This document shows positions 40,963 through 45,984 of a stretch of 45,984 bases of DNA, piece after piece (position 1 is the stretch's first letter; every line of letters begins with the position of its first letter). The notes under the pieces are model-generated. The model searched no databases and was not told where the DNA came from. It was given only the letters and a program-made list of their open reading frames with translations. Source of the stretch: an uncultured bacterium. GTDB lineage: Bacteria > Cyanobacteriota > Vampirovibrionia > Gastranaerophilales > Gastranaerophilaceae. The position numbers and the translations under genes are program-made. Location: NCBI GenBank assembly GCA_905211505.1, contig CAJMAX010000003.1, positions 1 through 45,984 on the forward strand, given 5' to 3'.

Positions 40963-41090
40963 AAATTTCTCCTTTTTCTATCACCTGTCATTCTACTATA
41001 AACCGGTCATTTTTTCAATATAGTCATGTTCGTTTATAATTTTTTGAAATATTTTTATGCTAGTATAATCCTAACGGGGTGTAATAATTT

Positions 41091-41744
41091 ATGTGGAACA
41101 AATTAAAAGAACAGTTTAATTTACTAAAACTGGAAAAAAAGAAGTTATTTTTAATAACTAATTCTGACAAATTTTTATCAAAAGATGATTTCTTGGATGC
41201 AATAGCTTCAGCCTTGCAAGGCGGGGTAGACATAGTCTTGTATCGTGAGAAAGAGCTTCCTGATTGTGTAAAAGTTGAAGTAGCACATAAGATTAGAACT
41301 TTATGTGATGAGTATGGAGCAACATTTATTATTAATGACCGAATAGATATTGCAAATATCGTTGAAGCTGATGGTGTTTTGTTGGGACAAAATGACATTA
41401 GCTTGGAAGATGCCAGAGAACTTTTAGGGCAGAATGCTGTTATTGGAAAATCTTGTATAAATACTGATGAAGTTATTGAAGCTGTAAATGAAGGTGCTGA
41501 TTATGTTCTTTTGGGCCCGATATACACTAGTCCAGCAAAAGTTAGCGAATCTATTGATATAACAGATGTTTGCTGGATAAATAAAAATATTGATATCCCC
41601 GTATTTATTACAGGTGAAATAAATTTAACAAATTTGAATGAAATTGTTCAAAACAACATCGAAAAAATTGCAATTACTGATACAATCATGTACGCAAGAA
41701 GTCCTGAACATACAGCAAGAGAAATTTTAAGATATTTGCCTTAA
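41091..41744 (+). CDS. thiE: Thiamine-phosphate synthase
   Basis: A 217-residue TIM barrel that couples the pyrimidine and thiazole halves of thiamine. It has FLITNSDKF, the RxK-type REKEL, INDRIDIANIVEADGVLLGQ, GKSCINTDE and ADYVLLGPIYTSPAK, all in order. The end is less typical (ITGEINLTNL where GGI is usual). TATAAT at 41064-41069 and GGGGTG lie upstream. No TPP riboswitch is visible in the short leader. It appears to be a single gene. Confidence 0.88.
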   Translation: MWNKLKEQFNLLKLEKKKLFLITNSDKFLSKDDFLDAIASALQGGVDIVLYREKELPDCVKVEVAHKIRTLCDEYGATFIINDRIDIANIVEADGVLLGQNDISLEDARELLGQNAVIGKSCINTDEVIEAVNEGADYVLLGPIYTSPAKVSESIDITDVCWINKNIDIPVFITGEINLTNLNEIVQNNIEKIAITDTIMYARSPEHTAREILRYLP

Positions 41745-41896
41745 ATTTTTGATACATTTATTTAGCTGCCCTCTTTATATTTGTTATCAAATTTCATTTT
41801 TATTTTATTGTTTTATAAAACCGCTTAATATTATGAGAATTAATATTTTTTGTTGTATAATGTACCTAAGGGATTAAAAATGGAGAAGGAGCAGAA

Positions 41897-43267
41897 ATGT
41901 TTGGAGTTATCTTAGCTGGCGGATCAGGTAGTAGATTATGGCCATTATCAAGAGAGTTATATCCTAAACAATTATTGAATTTGTATGCGGAAAAAAGTTT
42001 GTTACAATCTACTTTTGAAAGATTAAATAAATTTATTCCTGCTGAAAATATTATTAGTGTTACAAATTCAAAACATTCTGCAAATGTTAGAATGCAACTT
42101 GGTAAATTGAGTGAAAATTCTATTATTTTATCTGAACCAATTTCAAAAAATACCGCCCCTGCTATCGCTCTTAGTGTTAAATACATTTTTGAAAACAGTA
42201 AAAATGATGAAACAGTTTTAGTTGTTCCATCAGATTTATTAATTGAAGATAATGATAAATTTATACAAACAATTCAAGAAGCTCAAAAATATGTTGACGA
42301 AGGTTTTATTGTAACTTTTGGGATTAAACCTATATACCCTGAAATCGGTTTTGGTTATATCTGTGCCGAAGATGGAAAAGTTAAAAGTTTTACTGAAAAA
42401 CCTGATATTGAGACGGCTCAAAAATATTTGAATGAGGGTAATTATTTTTGGAATAGTGGAATTTTTATGTTTAAAACTTCTACTATTTTAAATGAATGTG
42501 AACATCATTGTCCAGAAATTGCTAAAATTATTAAAAATATCAATTGTTCGGATAAAAATATTCCATTTACAGAATTTGAAAAAATGCCTTGCATATCTAT
42601 TGATTATGCCGTAATGGAAAAAAGTAAAAAATTGGCAATGGTTGAGTTGAAATCTGATTGGAAAGATTTAGGTTCTTGGAAATCTATTTATGAAGTTAGT
42701 CCAAAAGATGAGAATAATAATGTTTTTGTTGGGCACGTTTTAGATAAAGGTTCAAAAAATTCATTTGTCTATTCATCTTCAAAATTAGTTGCAACTATCG
42801 GTCTTGAAGACACTGTAGTTATTGAAACTGAAGACGCAATTCTGGCTTGTAAGAAAGATAAAACTCAAGATGTTAAACAAATTTATGAAACTCTAAAAGA
42901 ACAACACGATGATACTCAAAAAGTTCATAAGACTGTTTATAGACCTTGGGGGTTTTATACGGTAATTGCTGAAGGAAAAGGGTTTATCTCTAAAATTATC
43001 CATGTAAATCCCGGTCAAAAATTATCTGTTCAATCTCACAATCATAGAAGTGAACACTGGGTTGTATTAACAGGCATGGCTAAAGTTGTTCTGGAAAGTA
43101 AAGAACATATTTTATCTCCGGGGCATAGCGTTGATATTGCAGTAAAAGAAATTCACTCATTACAAAATCCTTTTGAAGAAGATCTTGAAATTATAGAAGT
43201 TCAAAAGGGTGATATTCTATCAGAGGATGACATTATTCGTTATGAAGATATGTATGGTAGAGTTTAG
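41897..43267 (+). CDS. manC: Mannose-1-phosphate guanylyltransferase / mannose-6-phosphate isomerase
   Basis: A 456-residue bifunctional type II enzyme. The N-terminal nucleotidyltransferase has LAGGSGSRLWPLSRELYPKQ, SEPISKNTAPAIAL, FTEKPD and FWNSGIFMF. The C-terminal cupin (about 345-456) has RPWGFYTVI, VNPGQKLSVQSHNHRSEHW and an HSLQNP metal site. It makes GDP-mannose, a sugar donor for surface polysaccharides. The glycosyltransferases at 9069-11058 could use it. GGAGAAGGAG precedes the ATG, and TATAAT lies near 41856. Confidence 0.96.
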   Translation: MFGVILAGGSGSRLWPLSRELYPKQLLNLYAEKSLLQSTFERLNKFIPAENIISVTNSKHSANVRMQLGKLSENSIILSEPISKNTAPAIALSVKYIFENSKNDETVLVVPSDLLIEDNDKFIQTIQEAQKYVDEGFIVTFGIKPIYPEIGFGYICAEDGKVKSFTEKPDIETAQKYLNEGNYFWNSGIFMFKTSTILNECEHHCPEIAKIIKNINCSDKNIPFTEFEKMPCISIDYAVMEKSKKLAMVELKSDWKDLGSWKSIYEVSPKDENNNVFVGHVLDKGSKNSFVYSSSKLVATIGLEDTVVIETEDAILACKKDKTQDVKQIYETLKEQHDDTQKVHKTVYRPWGFYTVIAEGKGFISKIIHVNPGQKLSVQSHNHRSEHWVVLTGMAKVVLESKEHILSPGHSVDIAVKEIHSLQNPFEEDLEIIEVQKGDILSEDDIIRYEDMYGRV

Positions 43268-43290
43268 AATTTAAATGATTCATTAAATAT

Positions 43291-43327
43291 AAAAAAGACT
43301 TTTCATATTCTGAAAAGTCTTTTTTTT
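43291..43327. terminator. Bidirectional terminator
   Basis: AAAAAAGACTTTTCA pairs with TGAAAAGTCTTTTTTT. It serves manC and leuS, which converge here. Confidence 0.9.
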
Positions 43328-43345
43328 GTTGTTTATATTTTCTAA

Positions 43346-45832
43346 TTATTTAACAACGATGTTAACAAGTTTTTTAGGAACAACAATCACTTTAACAATA
43401 GTTTTACCCTCAGTTAATGATTTTACTTTTTCACTATCTAAAGCAACTTGTTTTAGTGCATCTTGATCTAAACTTTCATCAACTTCGATTTTGTCTTTAA
43501 CTTTTCCGTTAACTTGTATAACCAAAGTTATTGAACTTGCTTTTGCAAGATTTTCATCCCACTTGCACCATTCTTGTTCGTGAATTGAACCTGTACCACC
43601 TAATTCATGCCAAGCTTCTTCTGTTAAGTGAACTGCAACAGGTGACATAAGTTTTATAAGTGATATGATTACAAAACTTAAAACTTGTTTGTCTTCATCT
43701 GTTAAGTCTTTTTTCTTAGCTTGCCAATCATAGATTGCGTTAGTCAATTCTCTATATTTAGAAATTACAGTATTGAATTGGAAATCATTAGAAATATCAT
43801 TTGTGATTCCTTTGATTGCAATATGAACTGTTCTTACTAAATCATCGTTAGATTTTTCAAGAGGGAAGTTCAATTTGTAATCAAGATTGATATTATCTTG
43901 ATTTGTTGAAATCAATCTCCAAACTCTGTTTAAGAATTTATAGCAACCTTCAACACCTGCATCTGACCAGTCAAAATCTCTAGCTGGCGGTGAATCAGAA
44001 AGAATGAATAATCTAGCTGTATCTGCACCATAGTTTTCAAAGATTTCATCAGGGTCAACAGTGTTACCTTTAGATTTTGACATTTTAGAACCATCTTTTA
44101 GAACCATACCTTGAGTTAATAAATTTTTGAAAGGTTCATCAAAATCTAATAATCCACAATCACGTAATGCTTTTGTGAAAAATCTTGAATATAACAAATG
44201 CAGAATAGCATGTTCAATACCACCTACATATTGATCAACCGGTAACCAGTGATTAACTTTGTCTCTGTCAAAACATTTTTCTGAATTTTTAGCATCAGCA
44301 TATCTTAAATAATACCAGCTTGAGCATACAAAAGTATCCATTGTATCAGTTTCTCTGACAGCATGTCCACCACACACAGGGCAAACAGCATCTTTGAATG
44401 TTTTAGATGTTGTAATTGGAGATTTTCCAACAACTTTGAAATCAACATCTTTTGGAAGCATTACAGGTAATTGATCTTCAGGTACTGGTTGAATTCCGCA
44501 TTTGTCGCAATATACAACAGGAATTGGAGCGCCCCAGTATCTTTGACGAGATATTAACCAATCACGAAGTCTGTATTGAGTTTTGAATTCACCAAAGTCT
44601 TTTTCTACAGCCCATTGCGTAATAGCTTGTTTTGCTTCTTCATTTTTCATTCCGCTGAATTCGCCTGAATTCACCAATACACCAGGTTCTGTGTAAGCTT
44701 CTGTTGAGCAATCACTTGGATTTTGTTCATCTTGGATTACGACTTTCATTGGCATATTGTATTTTTTAGCGAAATCATAGTCTCTTGTATCGTGTGTTGG
44801 TACTGCCATAACTGCACCTGTTCCGTATTCAACAAGAGCGTAATCTGCTGTCCATAATGGGAATATTTCGCCATTGAACGGGTTTTTACAATGAGTTCCT
44901 AGAGGAACACCTGTTTTTGTTCTATCAGTTGAAAGTCTTTCAATTTCTGACATTTTACGAGCATTTGCTCTGTATTCTTCAACTTTTTCTTTATTTTCAG
45001 CAGTTGTAAGTTTTTCGATATCTGCATATTCCGGTGCTACAACAAGGTAAGTTATACCAAATACTGTATCTGGTCTTGTCGTATAAACAGGAACAAACAT
45101 TTCTTCACCGTTTGGAGCGTCTACTACCGGGAATTTAAAAATTGCCCCTTTAGATTTTCCAATCCAGTTAGCCTGCATTGTTTTAACATTATCTCCCCAT
45201 CCAGGAAGTTTATCTAAGTCTTCTAATAACACATCTGCATAATCAGTAATTTTAATAAACCATTGAGATAAATATTTTTTCTCAACAACACTATCGCATC
45301 TCCAGCATTTGCCGTCGATAACTTGTTCATTAGCAAGTACTGTTCCGCAATTATTACACCAGTTTACAGCAGCTTCTTTTTTGTAAACCAATCCTTTTTT
45401 GTATAGTTGTAAGAACAACCATTGTGTCCATTTATAATAATCAGGTTTACAAGTTGTAACTTCTCTATCCCAATCATAAGATAGGCCCAGCATTTTTAAT
45501 TGTTTGGTCATATATGCAATATTTTCATCTGTCCAAGTTTCAGGGTCTGCATTATGTTGCATTGCTGCATTTTCTGCAGGAAGCCCGAAACTATCCCATC
45601 CTATTGGATGCAAAACATTAAAACCGTTTGCTTTTTTAAAACGAGCAATCACGTCTGTAATTGTATAGTTTCTAACATGCCCCATATGAAGTCTTCCTGA
45701 TGGGTATGGAAACATTGAAAGTGCATAATATTTAGGTTTATCAGATTCATCAGGAGTTTTGAATGCTTTTGTTTCTTCCCAAATATTTTGCCACTTTTTC
45801 TCTATTTCTTGTGGAAAATAACTTTCTTTCAT
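43346..45832 (-). CDS. leuS: Leucyl-tRNA synthetase
   Basis: An 828-residue class I synthetase. HIGH is HMGH (49-52) in YPSGRLHMGHVRNY, KMSKS is in DGSKMSKSKGN near 580, and the editing domain shows TTRPDTVFG and GTGAVMAVPTHDTRDYDFA. The zinc pairs CNNCG and CWRCD and a second set, CDKCG and CPVCGG, are present. The ATG at 45832 has GGAG ten bases upstream; one more in-frame ATG lies at 45847. No T-box is visible. Complete, single-gene unit. Confidence 0.97.
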   Translation of the reverse strand: MKESYFPQEIEKKWQNIWEETKAFKTPDESDKPKYYALSMFPYPSGRLHMGHVRNYTITDVIARFKKANGFNVLHPIGWDSFGLPAENAAMQHNADPETWTDENIAYMTKQLKMLGLSYDWDREVTTCKPDYYKWTQWLFLQLYKKGLVYKKEAAVNWCNNCGTVLANEQVIDGKCWRCDSVVEKKYLSQWFIKITDYADVLLEDLDKLPGWGDNVKTMQANWIGKSKGAIFKFPVVDAPNGEEMFVPVYTTRPDTVFGITYLVVAPEYADIEKLTTAENKEKVEEYRANARKMSEIERLSTDRTKTGVPLGTHCKNPFNGEIFPLWTADYALVEYGTGAVMAVPTHDTRDYDFAKKYNMPMKVVIQDEQNPSDCSTEAYTEPGVLVNSGEFSGMKNEEAKQAITQWAVEKDFGEFKTQYRLRDWLISRQRYWGAPIPVVYCDKCGIQPVPEDQLPVMLPKDVDFKVVGKSPITTSKTFKDAVCPVCGGHAVRETDTMDTFVCSSWYYLRYADAKNSEKCFDRDKVNHWLPVDQYVGGIEHAILHLLYSRFFTKALRDCGLLDFDEPFKNLLTQGMVLKDGSKMSKSKGNTVDPDEIFENYGADTARLFILSDSPPARDFDWSDAGVEGCYKFLNRVWRLISTNQDNINLDYKLNFPLEKSNDDLVRTVHIAIKGITNDISNDFQFNTVISKYRELTNAIYDWQAKKKDLTDEDKQVLSFVIISLIKLMSPVAVHLTEEAWHELGGTGSIHEQEWCKWDENLAKASSITLVIQVNGKVKDKIEVDESLDQDALKQVALDSEKVKSLTEGKTIVKVIVVPKKLVNIVVK

Positions 45833-45862
45833 ATTTTTATACTCCATTTATTCTCTGCTTCA

Positions 45863-45871
45863 AGTATAGCA
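45863..45871 (-). promoter_or_regulatory. Extended -10 promoter of leuS
   Basis: TGCTATACT on the minus strand, an extended -10 like that of hom (TGCTACAAT), lies 31 bases before the ATG. No clear -35 is seen. Confidence 0.5.
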
Positions 45872-45944
45872 CAAAGAAATAAATTCAAAATTTTTACATA
45901 AAATAAGTTATAAATATATCAAATCATTATTTTTACTAAAAAGG

Positions 45945-45984
45945 GGGTTCGGGGGTATTGCCCCTGATAACTTGAACCATTCAA
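45945..45984. repeat. GC-rich inverted repeat at the right edge
   Basis: GGTTC and GAACC flank GGGG and CCCC arms with a short loop. The element reaches the edge, so its full extent is unknown. It resembles the GC-rich intergenic repeats elsewhere. Confidence 0.35.

Noticed and set aside
41000..41090. Search for a TPP riboswitch before thiE
   Set aside because: The leader from the TATAAT to the ATG is only about 20 bases, and no CUGAGA or thi-box-like motif is seen upstream.
45833..45984. Search for a T-box leader before leuS
   Set aside because: The predicted leader is about 25 bases; there is no room for a specifier stem or antiterminator.
1..45984. Search for CRISPR arrays, prophage and complete insertion sequences
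   Set aside because: No regularly spaced repeats, no phage structural genes and no transposase or integrase reading frames are present.

Overview
The window reads as a stretch of chromosome from an AT-rich, non-photosynthetic relative of the cyanobacteria, most likely the Melainabacteria/Vampirovibrionia lineage (Gastranaerophilales). Reasons: an LdpA-type protein with two 4Fe-4S motifs next to a phosphopantetheinyl transferase, SepF as division protein, a YvcK protein with an N-terminal membrane hairpin, a prepilin of the AFTLAEVLITLGIIGVVAA type, and many short degenerate inverted repeats. The assignment is inference from protein style; no rRNA or other marker is present. I see no tRNA, rRNA, CRISPR array, prophage or transposase gene.

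Layout. 1-2610 (minus): membrane-anchored beta-lactamase-like protein, LdpA-like protein, then an Sfp-type phosphopantetheinyl transferase cut by the window edge. 2887-3216 (plus): a small lineage-specific helical protein. 3266-6460 (minus): operon rplI / MetE-UroD-like methyltransferase / CooC-like ATPase / folD, which links ribosome supply to one-carbon chemistry. 6675-8429 (minus): rpsB-tsf with a structured rpsB leader. rpsT (plus) follows divergently. 9069-11058 (minus): two overlapping family-2 glycosyltransferases. 11191-15063 (plus): pxpA, yvcK, panB, panC. 15066-16283: ZIP metal transporter and a divergent DUF2023 protein. 16614-17821 (plus): yggS-sepF, behind an intergenic region with a perfect 19-bp hairpin. 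17924-21173 (minus): small membrane protein, plsY, holB, holA. 21232-23417: an XRE regulator divergent from a 66-aa protein, a ROK sugar kinase and a frameshifted GIY-YIG gene. 23715-25517 (plus): a 600-aa protein that resembles the small helical protein at both ends. Then rpmB (minus), hom / small membrane protein / thrC / broken secreted protein / HIT protein / speE (plus), an acyltransferase divergent from a second XRE regulator, and a small unknown protein.

32781-40962 (minus) is the fatty-acid and phospholipid block: an 87-aa protein, DUF177, rpmF, plsX and fabH in one unit, and fabD, fabG, acpP, fabF in another. The two halves are separated by a prepilin gene and repeat sequence. AcpP needs a phosphopantetheinyl transferase such as the one at the left edge. 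PlsX feeds PlsY, so the window holds most of the route from malonyl-ACP to lysophosphatidate. The right end has thiE and manC (plus) and leuS (minus).

The most unusual locus is the prepilin gene. A near-consensus promoter, Shine-Dalgarno and ATG lie about 265 bp upstream of the apparent start. The reading frame from that ATG enters a run of ten G and stops at once. With nine G it would run unbroken through a repeat-derived leader into the prepilin. This is the pattern expected of slipped-strand phase variation, although a sequencing error would look the same. Two more genes, a GIY-YIG nuclease and a secreted protein, are each broken by an apparent one-base deletion in an A run.
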